Assembly (NCBI GenBank): GCA_035496255.1
Contig: DATJEU010000033.1
Location: forward strand, 97,621-161,620
DNA length: 64,000 bases
Direction: 5' to 3'
Origin: Gp6-AA40 sp035496255
Lineage (GTDB): Bacteria; Acidobacteriota; Vicinamibacteria; Vicinamibacterales; UBA2999
Position 1 is the first letter of the stretch. The number at the start of each line of letters is the position of its first letter. A program made the translations under genes and the position numbers. The notes under the pieces are model-generated. The model was not told the origin of the DNA, did no database searches, and saw only the letters and a list, made by a program, of their open reading frames with translations. Below are positions 8,102-16,529 of this stretch, piece by piece.

Positions 8102-8821
8102 ATGACCGTCGGAACGATCGTGGCCGTGAAAACGGTCCTCGTCGCGGACGATACCGCGTTCGTGCGTGATCGCTTCCAGGGGGCGCTCGAAGGGGCCGGC
8201 CACCGTGCCGTGACGGCGCGGACCGGACCTGAAGTGCTGGCCCACCTCCGCGATACCGCTACCACGATCGATCTGGTCGTCCTCGACCTGCGGCTGCCGC
8301 AGGGGCGAGGCGTCGAATTACTCCGCGCGCTGCGACGCCTCGAGACGCCGCCGGCGGTGCTCGTGTTCAGCGGCACGATCGCCAGCGCCGCTGAAGTGCG
8401 CGAGCTCGCGGCGCTCGACGTCGCCGGTTACGTGAACGAATACGCCTCGGTGCAGCACATCGTCCCATCGCTGGCACCGTATCTGTTCCCGAATCACTAC
8501 AACCGCCGGTCCAGTCCGCGGGTCGTGCTCGGGATTCCGGTGGCGTTCCGCTATGGCAACATGATCGCAGCCGCGGTCACGCTGAACATCAGCCGCGGCG
8601 GCCTGGCGATTCGCAGCACCAGTCCGCTGGAGGTCGGCGCCATGATCAAGCTCCGCTTCCGGCTTCCTGCCGGCAAGAAAGACATCGACTGCGAAGCGCG
8701 CGTGGCGTGGGCCGACCGGCGCCTCGGCATGGGCGCGCAGTTCATCAGGCTCACACCCGGCGACGAGACGGCGATCGCCGAGTTCGTGCAGTCGCACTTC
8801 TTCACCAACCGCAAGGCGTAG
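8102..8821 (+). CDS. Response regulator: receiver domain fused to PilZ
   Basis: 239 residues. Residues 9-125 form a receiver domain with the acidic pair in VLVADDTAF, the phosphoacceptor Asp in LVVLDLRLP, and a Ser/Thr position in VFSGTIAS; the residue normally Lys near the end is not obvious. Residues 135-235 form a PilZ domain: NRRSSPRV matches the RxxxR part of the c-di-GMP binding motif, and NISRGGLAI matches the (D/N)xSxxG part. The protein therefore probably links a phosphorelay to c-di-GMP. The partner kinase is not adjacent. GTG codons at 8120 and 8126 are alternative starts. Confidence 0.85.
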   Translation: MTVGTIVAVKTVLVADDTAFVRDRFQGALEGAGHRAVTARTGPEVLAHLRDTATTIDLVVLDLRLPQGRGVELLRALRRLETPPAVLVFSGTIASAAEVRELAALDVAGYVNEYASVQHIVPSLAPYLFPNHYNRRSSPRVVLGIPVAFRYGNMIAAAVTLNISRGGLAIRSTSPLEVGAMIKLRFRLPAGKKDIDCEARVAWADRRLGMGAQFIRLTPGDETAIAEFVQSHFFTNRKA

Positions 8822-8848
8822 GCACGTCCGCGCTGACCGCGGACCCGA

Positions 8849-8871
8849 TCCTTCGACACGCTCAGGGTCAT
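8849..8871. repeat. Short word repeat, family I (CCTTCGACACGCTCAGGG)
   Basis: A single copy of a word that also occurs as CCTTCGACAGGCTCAGGG inside the ASPIC protein gene at 18468-18490. A related word, CCTCGACTCCGCTCGGGACA, is inside the DUF72 gene. Confidence 0.55.
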
Positions 8872-8942
8872 CTCCAGGGCAGTCGATGGAGGACAAGGTC
8901 CGCGCCACAGGCCACAGGCCGATCGCATCACAGACAGACGAA

Positions 8943-8972
8943 CGCCCGCGCTGCCGTGAGGCAACGCGGGCG
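8943..8972 (-). terminator. Hairpin terminator downstream of the first TonB receptor
   Basis: CGCCCGCG and CGCGGGCG form the arms, with an inner GCC/GGC pair. On the minus strand a moderately T-rich stretch follows. The same hairpin, with better T-run, follows the second receptor at 12767-12797. It may also stop transcription from the receiver-PilZ gene on the plus strand. Confidence 0.6.
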
Positions 8973-8981
8973 ATTGCATTC

Positions 8982-9040
8982 GGAGGGCCGGGTCTTTAGA
9001 GACCGCCCCCGAAGGCCGACCTGAAGGTCGGCGCCTACGA
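8982..9040. repeat. Palindromic REP-like element, family H
   Basis: GGCCGACCTGAAGGTCGGCG followed by CCTACG, preceded by an imperfect partner unit. Related copies lie at 12497-12556, 12811-12840, 19828-19860 and 36499-36553. It sits between the terminator and the stop codon of the first receptor. Confidence 0.7.
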
Positions 9041-9047
9041 GCGCGGA

Positions 9048-12000
9048 CTAGAAGTCGAACTGCACCTGGAAGCGGAAGTACCGCGGGCTCATGAGCGTCA
9101 GCGGCTGCAACCAGTTGTTCGTTCCGGTCACCGAGTAGGTGTTGTTGTACGACTGGATCGCATCGGAGTTGAAGATGTTGTACATGTCCACTCCGATTTG
9201 TGCCCGCTTGCCCGAGAAGCGGATGTTCTTGGCGAACTTCATGTCGAAGTAGGTCGTCCGCTCACCGAACATCTCGTTCGAGTTCAGGAGGTTCACGATT
9301 GTCGTAGTGAGGTTGCGGGTGGCCCCCAGGCAGCCGAGTCCATTGGCAGCGCTCGAGCACGCTTCGGCCGAGCGGCCGGCGCTCGCCGAGTTCCATTGGA
9401 TCTGTTCCTTGGTGTACGTCACATTCGCCTGGATTTCGACGCCTGGCAGCGACTGGAACACCGTGCTGACCAGGACGTCCACCCACGGAATCGTGTACGA
9501 CGCGGAACCGCGGATCGACGTCTGGAACGGTGTCCGCTTGTCGCAGCCGCCCTGCCATTCCGCACCTTCGCGGCCGCGCACGTTCGGACCGTCCAGTTCG
9601 GAAAAACAAGTGTTCTGCTGCGACCGGCTGGTGCTGGTGCCACCCTGGATGCGGATGCCCTTCGGCGCCCGCCAGTTGAAATTGGTGTCGAAGCCGTTCC
9701 ACTTGTAGTTCAGCGTGTTCATGTAGGTCTGCGCCGTCGGTTGGTTGGCCGGCAGGCTCGCCTTCACGTCGTTGAGCCCGAGCACCTGATAGCCCCCGCC
9801 ATTCGGCAACCTTGGATCGGTTGGCGCCGTCACGGTATAGAAATCGTAGGAGGGGTTGCTGTACTTGAGCATGTTCTCCTGGCAGGTGCGCACGTCAGTG
9901 GCCCCGTTGAACCGATCACAGCCGATGTTCAACTGGTCGTTCACGGTGATGTTGTAGTAGTTCCGGTGGTTCCAGGTGAACTCGCCCGACAGCCGCGGCA
10001 GGATCTCGTGCTGGATGCCGATGCCGAACTGCCACTCGTTGCGGCGCCGGTCCCAGCCGTTGACAATCGACTCGCCGTACTGGGCGCAGTAATCCTGCAC
10101 CGCCTGCGGAATCGCGCTCTCCGTCCGGCCGCACTGCGACGTGGTCAGACCTACGGGAATACCAGCGGCGTCGAGCGACTCGGGGTCGCGGCCGTATTGC
10201 GCGATGTTCTGGCCGAACCCGAAGGCGCCGCAGCCGTCGCTCGTGTCGGTCGGGTCGAGGATGTTGCAATCAACGTGGCGATTGCCGTTGGCATCGCTCC
10301 ACGTGCGGGTAAGGCTGTTCACCGTCCGGCGCGCCGGGTTCGTGCCCGAGTAGATGCCGGTGATCCCTGCGGCGTTGAGGAATTTCCCGCCGTTGACTTT
10401 CACCGCCGTCTTGCCGTTGCCGAACACGTCCCAGTTGAAGCCGTAGCGCGGTGTCAGATCTTTATAGCTCACGCCGTCGGCCGGCTTAGTGCAGTAGCGG
10501 TCCGAGCCATTCGCCTGGATCGGCACCAGGTAGTTTGGCCCGACGCACGTCACGCCGTAATCGCTGCGCGCGTTGTCGAACCGCAGTGCACCGCTGAGGG
10601 TAAAGCGGTGCAGCGTCCACTGATCCTGCGCGTAGAACGCCGTGTACCACACCTTGTCATTCGCGGTGCCAGAGCCGGTGTTGAAGGTGACCGACGTTGG
10701 AATCGGATGGCGGAACACGTTGTTCGGATCATCCGGAAACTGCAGGCTGGTGTTGCCGCAAGTCGGCGTTCCGCCGGGCACGCAGGTCGCCGCCGGCGTG
10801 TTGTAGTTGAACTGCATCTGCGGCGTGTTGACCTTGTTGGTCTGCGCCTGCGTGAAAAAGGCGCCATCGTAGCCGACCTTCGCATGATGACCCCCGGTCA
10901 CGTACGACGCGGCGCCGCGCAGACGGTAGTTCTTGGTGTCGCGAATCTCGGCACCGCCGCTCGCGAGTGCCGAGTTCAGCGAACCCGACGACAGGCCGAA
11001 GAAGCCCGACGAGCCGGCGAACTGGTTGACCGGCGACGCAACGTCGTCACCGCCTGACGTTGTGCCAACTTCGACGACGCGCGGGATGTCCACGGGGTTC
11101 GTGTACTGCCGATGCTTGTCGGTGTGGTACTCCTGCTGCGAGAGGTTCAGACCAGCTTCGAGCAGGATCTTGTTGGTGATCGGATTCGTCCACGACGCCT
11201 GCTGCAGGCGGTCGGGGCGAATGGCAACCGACCACCACGATTCTGGCGACGTGAACACCGAGACGACCCCGTCGCACGGGTCCTGGCAGAAGTCCTGCTC
11301 GTCCCAGTAGAAGTTGAACTTGTTCTTCGAGCTCGCCTGCCACGTAATGCGGGCGTTGGCACTGCGCCACTTGTTCTTGTACTCGACGCGGTCCTTGCTC
11401 CGATCGGGCTGATAGTTGTAGCCGTACTTCCCCTCCCACTTGTTCGGCCAGAAGTCGATGCCGACGGGCAGTTTATGAATGCCCTGGTCGCGGCCGACCG
11501 AGTAGAACCACAGCCGGTCACGCTTGATCGGTCCACCGACGCCCATCGAGACATCGTGGTCGCTGATCACCGCCTGAAAGACCGACGAGATGTTCGAGTA
11601 GGCGCCGTTGTTTTCGGAGAAGAACTTCTTGTCGGTGTAGGTGGTGTTGAAGTTGCCGGAGAAGCGGTTGCCTCCGGTGCGCGGGACGATGTTGATGGTC
11701 GAGCCGCCCGTCTCCGATTCGCCGAGCGCGCCAGAGACCTGGATGTTCACTTCCTGTGAATTAGCGATGTCGGCCGTGTAGCCACCGGTGACGCCGCCCA
11801 GCGGCAACGATCCGCCCTGGTTGACGACCTGGCCGTCCACCATGACCCGGCCCTGGTTCATGTTCGTCTGGTCACCCGATTCACCGACGTTGAAACCGGC
11901 GACGCCGGGGTTACAGAACACGCCGATGCCGCCAACGCACACGCCTGGAGCGCCGAAGGTCGTGCTCGGCTTGTACATGCTCGAGATGCCGGGTGTGACT

Positions 12001-12473
12001 TCGAAGAGGCTGTTGACGTTGCGGCTGGTCGGCAGGTCCTTGATCTGTTCGCCGGTGAAGCTGACGACTTCCTTGGCGTTCTGCACGTCCACCACCGGCG
12101 CCGCGCCGGAGACGACCACCGTCTCGGCCAACTGGCCGACGCTCATGGTGCCGTTGATTTGCGCCGTGAAGCCCGAGGTGAGATTGATCTGGTCGCGTTC
12201 CTGTTTGCTGAACCCTTCGAGGGAGAACGTCACCTTGTAGGTGCCGACCGGCAGGTTCGTCAGACGGTACTGTCCGCCGGCGTCGGTCGTCGTGGTGCGG
12301 ACCTTTTCAATCAGCGCCGGACTGGACGCTTCCACCGTCACCCCGGGCATCACCGCGCCCGATGAATCCTTCACGCTGCCGGCGATCTGTCCTTCCTGTG
12401 CGTATGCCACGGCGGGCACGAACACCAGGAACAGGGCCAAGGCCGGGAGTACTTTGGCCACTCGACACGTCAT
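9048..12473 (-). CDS. TonB-dependent receptor, Oar-like, with carboxypeptidase-regulatory N-domain (copy 1)
   Basis: 1141 residues from ATG 12473, preceded by a strong GGAGGA ribosome-binding site. Residues 1-24 are a signal peptide ending AYAQ. Residues 26-110 are a CarboxypepD_reg (Cna-B-like) fold: GQIAGSVKDSSGAVMPGVTV, YRLTNLPVGTYKVTFSLEGF. A plug domain follows (QNAKEVVSFTGEQIKDLPTS), then an outer-membrane beta-barrel that ends with the aromatic RFQVQFDF expected for BAM recognition. Two Cys pairs (CVGGIGVFC and CVPGGTPTC) may form disulfides. It would import a large substrate with TonB energy or have an adhesin-like role; no substrate is evident. It is closely similar to copy 2 along its whole length. 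Confidence 0.88.
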   Translation of the reverse strand: MTCRVAKVLPALALFLVFVPAVAYAQEGQIAGSVKDSSGAVMPGVTVEASSPALIEKVRTTTTDAGGQYRLTNLPVGTYKVTFSLEGFSKQERDQINLTSGFTAQINGTMSVGQLAETVVVSGAAPVVDVQNAKEVVSFTGEQIKDLPTSRNVNSLFEVTPGISSMYKPSTTFGAPGVCVGGIGVFCNPGVAGFNVGESGDQTNMNQGRVMVDGQVVNQGGSLPLGGVTGGYTADIANSQEVNIQVSGALGESETGGSTINIVPRTGGNRFSGNFNTTYTDKKFFSENNGAYSNISSVFQAVISDHDVSMGVGGPIKRDRLWFYSVGRDQGIHKLPVGIDFWPNKWEGKYGYNYQPDRSKDRVEYKNKWRSANARITWQASSKNKFNFYWDEQDFCQDPCDGVVSVFTSPESWWSVAIRPDRLQQASWTNPITNKILLEAGLNLSQQEYHTDKHRQYTNPVDIPRVVEVGTTSGGDDVASPVNQFAGSSGFFGLSSGSLNSALASGGAEIRDTKNYRLRGAASYVTGGHHAKVGYDGAFFTQAQTNKVNTPQMQFNYNTPAATCVPGGTPTCGNTSLQFPDDPNNVFRHPIPTSVTFNTGSGTANDKVWYTAFYAQDQWTLHRFTLSGALRFDNARSDYGVTCVGPNYLVPIQANGSDRYCTKPADGVSYKDLTPRYGFNWDVFGNGKTAVKVNGGKFLNAAGITGIYSGTNPARRTVNSLTRTWSDANGNRHVDCNILDPTDTSDGCGAFGFGQNIAQYGRDPESLDAAGIPVGLTTSQCGRTESAIPQAVQDYCAQYGESIVNGWDRRRNEWQFGIGIQHEILPRLSGEFTWNHRNYYNITVNDQLNIGCDRFNGATDVRTCQENMLKYSNPSYDFYTVTAPTDPRLPNGGGYQVLGLNDVKASLPANQPTAQTYMNTLNYKWNGFDTNFNWRAPKGIRIQGGTSTSRSQQNTCFSELDGPNVRGREGAEWQGGCDKRTPFQTSIRGSASYTIPWVDVLVSTVFQSLPGVEIQANVTYTKEQIQWNSASAGRSAEACSSAANGLGCLGATRNLTTTIVNLLNSNEMFGERTTYFDMKFAKNIRFSGKRAQIGVDMYNIFNSDAIQSYNNTYSVTGTNNWLQPLTLMSPRYFRFQVQFDF

Positions 12474-12496
12474 GCTCTCCTCCAGTTCACGCGGTG

Positions 12497-12556
12497 CCGG
12501 GGCCGACCTCACGGCCGGCCTCTACCTCACGCACCGGCCTGACGGCCGGCCGCTAC
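12497..12556. repeat. REP-like element, family H, in the leader of receptor copy 1
   Basis: Two palindromic units (GGCCGACCTCACGGCCGGCC and CCGGCCTGACGGCCGGCCG) lie just upstream of the ribosome-binding site. The corresponding leader of receptor copy 2 lacks them, so this is an insertion after, or a loss since, the duplication. It lies within the transcribed leader and may fold over it. Confidence 0.65.
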
Positions 12557-12699
12557 TTTTGCCTGTCAATTACCTGGCGACCGATATGGCCGCCATAAGG
12601 CCGCACCCGAAATGAAGGAACCTCTGCCGTATTAGTCGAAACGCCGCGTATGACGTGGACCGCGCGTATGAAGGGAAAAGGCGCGATGAAAGCACCTGC

Positions 12700-12728
12700 T
12701 GTATACGCGCGAGCCGTACGTCTGTCAA
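12700..12728 (-). promoter_or_regulatory. Consensus sigma70-type promoter of receptor copy 1
   Basis: On the minus strand TTGACA (12728-12723) and TATACA (12705-12700) are separated by 17 bases. The same boxes with the same spacing precede copy 2 at 16419-16447, and the bases CGCGCG before the -10 box are shared. Confidence 0.75.
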
Positions 12729-12760
12729 ATCAGAATTTTCACGATGCCACGATTCCTAAA

Positions 12761-12797
12761 GAAAAACGCCCGCGCCGCCGGTGCAGGCGACGCGGGC
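12761..12797 (-). terminator. Rho-independent terminator of receptor copy 2
   Basis: The arms CGCCCGCGTCGCC and GGCGGCGCGGGCG (minus strand) close a short loop and are followed by TTTTTC. It stands about 50 bases past the stop codon. Confidence 0.8.
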
Positions 12798-12810
12798 GTG
12801 TTGATGCAGG

Positions 12811-12840
12811 GGTAGGCCGACCCGAAGGTGGGCCTCTACG
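12811..12840. repeat. REP-like element, family H, after receptor copy 2
   Basis: GGCCGACCCGAAGGTGGGCC followed by TCTACG, in the same position relative to the stop codon as the element after copy 1. Confidence 0.65.
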
Positions 12841-12848
12841 GACGACGA

Positions 12849-15800
12849 CTAGAAATCGAACTGCACCTGGAACCGGAAGTACCGCGGGCTGAGGATCGTC
12901 AGCGGATCCATCCAGTGCTGGTTCGCCGGGTTGTACGTCGTCTGGTAGGTCTGAATCGCATCGGAGTTGAAGATGTTGTACATGTCGACCCCGAACTGCG
13001 CGCGCTTTCCCGCGAACCGAATATTCTTCGCGAACTTCATGTCGAAGTACGTTGTCCGTTCACCGAGAATCTCGTTGTTCAGCAGCAGGTTGACGATCGC
13101 TGTCGTCGGCGCGAACACGCTGTTCAAACAACCGACGCCGTTCGCCGGGTTCGCGCACGGTGCGGTGGCCCGGTTGGCGCTCGCCGCGTTCCACTGGAAC
13201 TGGTCCTTGGTGAACGTTTCGTTGGCCTGGATCTCCGCACCCGGCAACGACTGGAAGATCGTGCTGACGAGCACGTCCACCCAGGGCACCGTGTAGGAGG
13301 CCGATCCACGAACTGTCGTCAGGAAAGGATTGCGGCTGGCGCAACCTGCTTGCCATTCTGCGCCCTCGCGGCCACGTACGTTTGGCTGGTCAAGTTCCGA
13401 GAAGCAGGTGTTACGCAGCGACCGGCTGGTGCTCGTCCCGCCCTGGACGCGGATGCCCTTCGGCGCGCGCCAGTTGAAGTTGGTGTCGAAGCCGTTCCAG
13501 CTGTACGAGAGCGAGTTCATGTACGTCTGCACGGTCGGGCCGGCGACCACTGTCTGCTTCAAGTCATTCAGCCCGAGGATGCGATAGCCGCCGCCGTTCG
13601 GCAGACGGGGATCGCTCGGTGCCACAACCGTATAAAAGTCGTATGCCGGGTTCGAGTACTTCAGCATGTTCGACTGGCAGGTGGTCACGTCCTGTACGCC
13701 GTTGAAGCGGTCGCAACCGATGTTCAACTGGTCGCTCGTCGTCAGGTTGTAGTAGTTGCGATGGTTCCAGGTGAACTCGCCGGACAGCCTGGGCAGGATC
13801 TCGTGCTGCACGCCGATGCCGAACTGCCATTCGTCACGCCGGCGGCCCCAGCCATCGACGATCGAATCGCCGTACTGCGCGCAGTAATCCTTCACCGCTT
13901 GTGGAATCGCGCTCTCCGTTCGGCCGCACTGCGTCGTCGTCAGTCCGACCGGGATGCCGGCCGCGTCGAGCGATTCTGGGTTGCGGCCGTACTGAGGAAC
14001 GGTCGATGCAGCCTGGAAGGTGCCACATCCATCGCTCGTGTCGGTCGCGTCCATGACGTTGCAGTCCACGTGACGGTTGCCGTTCGCGTCGGTCCAGTTG
14101 CGGGTCAAGCTATTGACCACGCGCCGCGCCGGGTTCGTGCCGGAATAGATCCCGCTGATGCCGGCGGCATTCAGGAACTTACCGCCGTTGACCTTCACCG
14201 CGGTCTTGCCGGTGCCGAACACGTCCCATGTGAACCCGTAGCGCGGCGTGATGTCCTTGTAGTTCACGCCGTCGGCGGGCTTGGTGCAGTAGCTGTTCGT
14301 GCCGTCGGACTGGACCGGCACGAGATAGTTCGGCCCGATGCAGGTGACGCCGTAGCCGCTGCGCGCGTTGTCGTAGCGCAGCGCACCGCTGATCGTGAAG
14401 CGGTGCAGCGTCCACTGATCCTGCGCGTAGAACGCCGTGTACCAGACCTTGTCGTTCACCGTGTTCGTGCCGGTGTTGAAGGTCACCGACGTCGGCACCG
14501 GATGGCGGAAGGTGTTGTTCGGGTCGTTTGGGAACTGCAGACTGGTATTGCCGCAGGTCGGTGTGCCCCCCGGCACGCAGGTCGCGGCCGGTGTGTTGTA
14601 GTTGAACGTGTACTGCGACTCGTTCGAGATGCCGGTCTGCGCCTGCGTAAACACCGCGCCGTCGTAGCCGGCCTTCGCGTGGTGACCACCGGTCACGTAC
14701 GACAACGAAGCGCGCATGCGGTAATTCTTGGTATCGCGGATCTCAGCACCCGCCTGATTCAGCGAGCCCGACGTAAGTCCGGTAAAGCCAGTGGCACCGG
14801 CCGTCGGGTTTACCGGAGACGCAACGTCGTCACCGCCGGAAGTGTTTCCGACCTCGACGATGCGCGGGATCTCGACCGGGTCGCGGTACTCGCGGTGATG
14901 ATCTGTGTGGTAATCCTGCTGCTGCAGCGTCATGCCGGCTTCCGCCAGGATCTTGTTCGTGAGCGGATTCGTCCACGAGGCCTGCTGCAGGCGGTCCGGC
15001 CTGATCGCCACTGACCACCACGATTCAGGTGACGTGAAGATCGACACCACGCCAAGGCACGGGTCCTGGCAGAAGTCCTGTTCGTCCCAGTAGAAGTTGA
15101 ACTTGTTCCTCTGTGAGGCCTGCCACGTGATGCGCGCGTTCACGCTGCGCCACAGGTTCTTGTATTCGACCTTCGGCTTGCTGCGGTCCGGCTGGTAGTT
15201 GTAGCCGTACTTGCCTTCCCACAGGTTCGGCCAGAAGTCGATGCCCGTCGGCAGCTTGTGGATCCCCTGGTCGCGGCCGACCGAGTAGAACCACAGCGTG
15301 TCTTTCTTGATCGGTCCGCCGACGCCCATCGACACGTCGTGGTCGCTGATTACCGACTGCTGGACGGTGGAGATGGTCGAATACGCTCCAGTGTTGGTGG
15401 AGAAGAAGTTCTTGTCCGTGTAGGTAGTGTTGAAGTTGCCAGAGAAGCGGTTGCCTCCGGTGCGCGGCACGATGTTGATCGACGAGCCGCCGGTTTCCGA
15501 TTCGCCAAGCGCCCCGGACACCTGGATGTTCACTTCTTGCGAGTTGGCGATGTCGGCCGTGTAGCCCCCGGTGACGCCACCCAGCGGCAGCGAGCCGCCC
15601 TGGTTGACGACCTGGCCGTCCACCATCACGCGGCCCTGATTCAGGTTCGTCTGGTCACCCGCCTCACCGACGTTGAAGCCGGCGACGCCAGGGTTGCAGA
15701 ACGTGCCGATACCACCAACGCAGACACCCGGGGCGCCGAACGTCGTGCTCGGCTTGTACATGCTCGAGATGCCCGGCGTGACCTCGAAGAGGCTGTTCAC

Positions 15801-16256
15801 GTTGCGGCTGGTCGGCAGGTCCTTGATCTGTTCGCCAGTGAAGCTGACGACTTCCTTGGCGTTCTGCACGTCCACCACCGGCGCCGCGCCGGAGACCACG
15901 ACCGTCTCCGCGAGCTGGCCGACGCTCATCGTGCCGTTGATCTGCGCCGTGAAGCCGGACGTCAGATTGACTTGATCTCGCTCCTGCTTGCTGAACCCCT
16001 CGAGGGAGAACGTCACCTTATAGGTGCCGACAGGCAGGTTCGTCAGGCGATACTGTCCGCTGGAATCGGTCGTCGTGGTTCGGACCTTTTCGATCAGCGC
16101 AGGACTCGACGCCTCGACGGTCACACCGGGCATCACCGCGCCCGATGAGTCCTTCACACTTCCGGCGATCTGTCCTTCCTGCGCGTGTGCCACGCCGGGC
16201 ACGAGCACAAGGAATACGACCAAGGCCAGAAACGCTCTGGCCACTCCACACTTCAT
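12849..16256 (-). CDS. TonB-dependent receptor, Oar-like, with carboxypeptidase-regulatory N-domain (copy 2)
   Basis: 1135 residues from ATG 16256, with GGAGGAAAG just upstream. An open frame continues to 16799 but the extra part has no signal peptide and crosses the promoter, so it is not used. The domain order is the same as in copy 1: signal peptide ending AHAQ, CarboxypepD_reg fold, plug, beta-barrel ending RFQVQFDF. The two proteins agree over long stretches of the N-domain and plug and differ more in surface-loop regions, for example around residues 320-340, 580 and the C-terminal 60 residues. Tandem duplication with loop divergence suggests the pair recognises related but different ligands. 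Confidence 0.88.
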   Translation of the reverse strand: MKCGVARAFLALVVFLVLVPGVAHAQEGQIAGSVKDSSGAVMPGVTVEASSPALIEKVRTTTTDSSGQYRLTNLPVGTYKVTFSLEGFSKQERDQVNLTSGFTAQINGTMSVGQLAETVVVSGAAPVVDVQNAKEVVSFTGEQIKDLPTSRNVNSLFEVTPGISSMYKPSTTFGAPGVCVGGIGTFCNPGVAGFNVGEAGDQTNLNQGRVMVDGQVVNQGGSLPLGGVTGGYTADIANSQEVNIQVSGALGESETGGSSINIVPRTGGNRFSGNFNTTYTDKNFFSTNTGAYSTISTVQQSVISDHDVSMGVGGPIKKDTLWFYSVGRDQGIHKLPTGIDFWPNLWEGKYGYNYQPDRSKPKVEYKNLWRSVNARITWQASQRNKFNFYWDEQDFCQDPCLGVVSIFTSPESWWSVAIRPDRLQQASWTNPLTNKILAEAGMTLQQQDYHTDHHREYRDPVEIPRIVEVGNTSGGDDVASPVNPTAGATGFTGLTSGSLNQAGAEIRDTKNYRMRASLSYVTGGHHAKAGYDGAVFTQAQTGISNESQYTFNYNTPAATCVPGGTPTCGNTSLQFPNDPNNTFRHPVPTSVTFNTGTNTVNDKVWYTAFYAQDQWTLHRFTISGALRYDNARSGYGVTCIGPNYLVPVQSDGTNSYCTKPADGVNYKDITPRYGFTWDVFGTGKTAVKVNGGKFLNAAGISGIYSGTNPARRVVNSLTRNWTDANGNRHVDCNVMDATDTSDGCGTFQAASTVPQYGRNPESLDAAGIPVGLTTTQCGRTESAIPQAVKDYCAQYGDSIVDGWGRRRDEWQFGIGVQHEILPRLSGEFTWNHRNYYNLTTSDQLNIGCDRFNGVQDVTTCQSNMLKYSNPAYDFYTVVAPSDPRLPNGGGYRILGLNDLKQTVVAGPTVQTYMNSLSYSWNGFDTNFNWRAPKGIRVQGGTSTSRSLRNTCFSELDQPNVRGREGAEWQAGCASRNPFLTTVRGSASYTVPWVDVLVSTIFQSLPGAEIQANETFTKDQFQWNAASANRATAPCANPANGVGCLNSVFAPTTAIVNLLLNNEILGERTTYFDMKFAKNIRFAGKRAQFGVDMYNIFNSDAIQTYQTTYNPANQHWMDPLTILSPRYFRFQVQFDF

Positions 16257-16382
16257 GCTTTCCTCCAGTTCACGCGGTGCTTTCCCAATTGGCCTGTTGG
16301 TTACCTGACAACTTCCTGATGCCGATGACGCAGATGAACCTGTCGTATGAGAACTGGGAGCCGTATGAGTCGCATGCGGCAT

Positions 16383-16397
16383 TTCGCATAGCGAAAC
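16383..16397. promoter_or_regulatory. 15-bp palindrome in the leader of receptor copy 2, candidate IclR operator
   Basis: TTTCGCATAGCGAAA differs by one base from the palindrome on the IclR start codon at 2702-2716. It lies about 15-30 bases downstream of the predicted transcription start of receptor copy 2, a roadblock position. Receptor copy 1 has no equivalent. Confidence 0.45.
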
Positions 16398-16418
16398 GTT
16401 TTGCTGAAGAGCATGTGC

Positions 16419-16447
16419 TGTATACGCGCGTCTATCTCTTCTGTCAA
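16419..16447 (-). promoter_or_regulatory. Consensus sigma70-type promoter of receptor copy 2
   Basis: On the minus strand TTGACA (16447-16442) is followed 17 bases later by TATACA (16424-16419). Confidence 0.75.
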
Positions 16448-16529
16448 TTCCTGCAACGCGCCGCGTGGGACCCGGATCCGTCGGCCTGCGTGACCAGGAC
16501 GGCGTTTTCCGAGAGGTAAGATTCACGCC

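Larger units (their letters stand above)
12474..12848. other. Intergenic region between the two TonB receptors
   Basis: These 375 bases contain, in minus-strand order, the terminator and REP-like unit that follow copy 2 and then the promoter and leader of copy 1. No protein-coding potential was seen. The layout duplicates that found around copy 2. Confidence 0.7.

Noticed and set aside
12828..15014. Very long plus-strand frames opposite the TonB receptors (also 9198-11057)
   Set aside because: Arg- and His-rich translations with no domains, antisense to well-supported genes; a product of high GC content.
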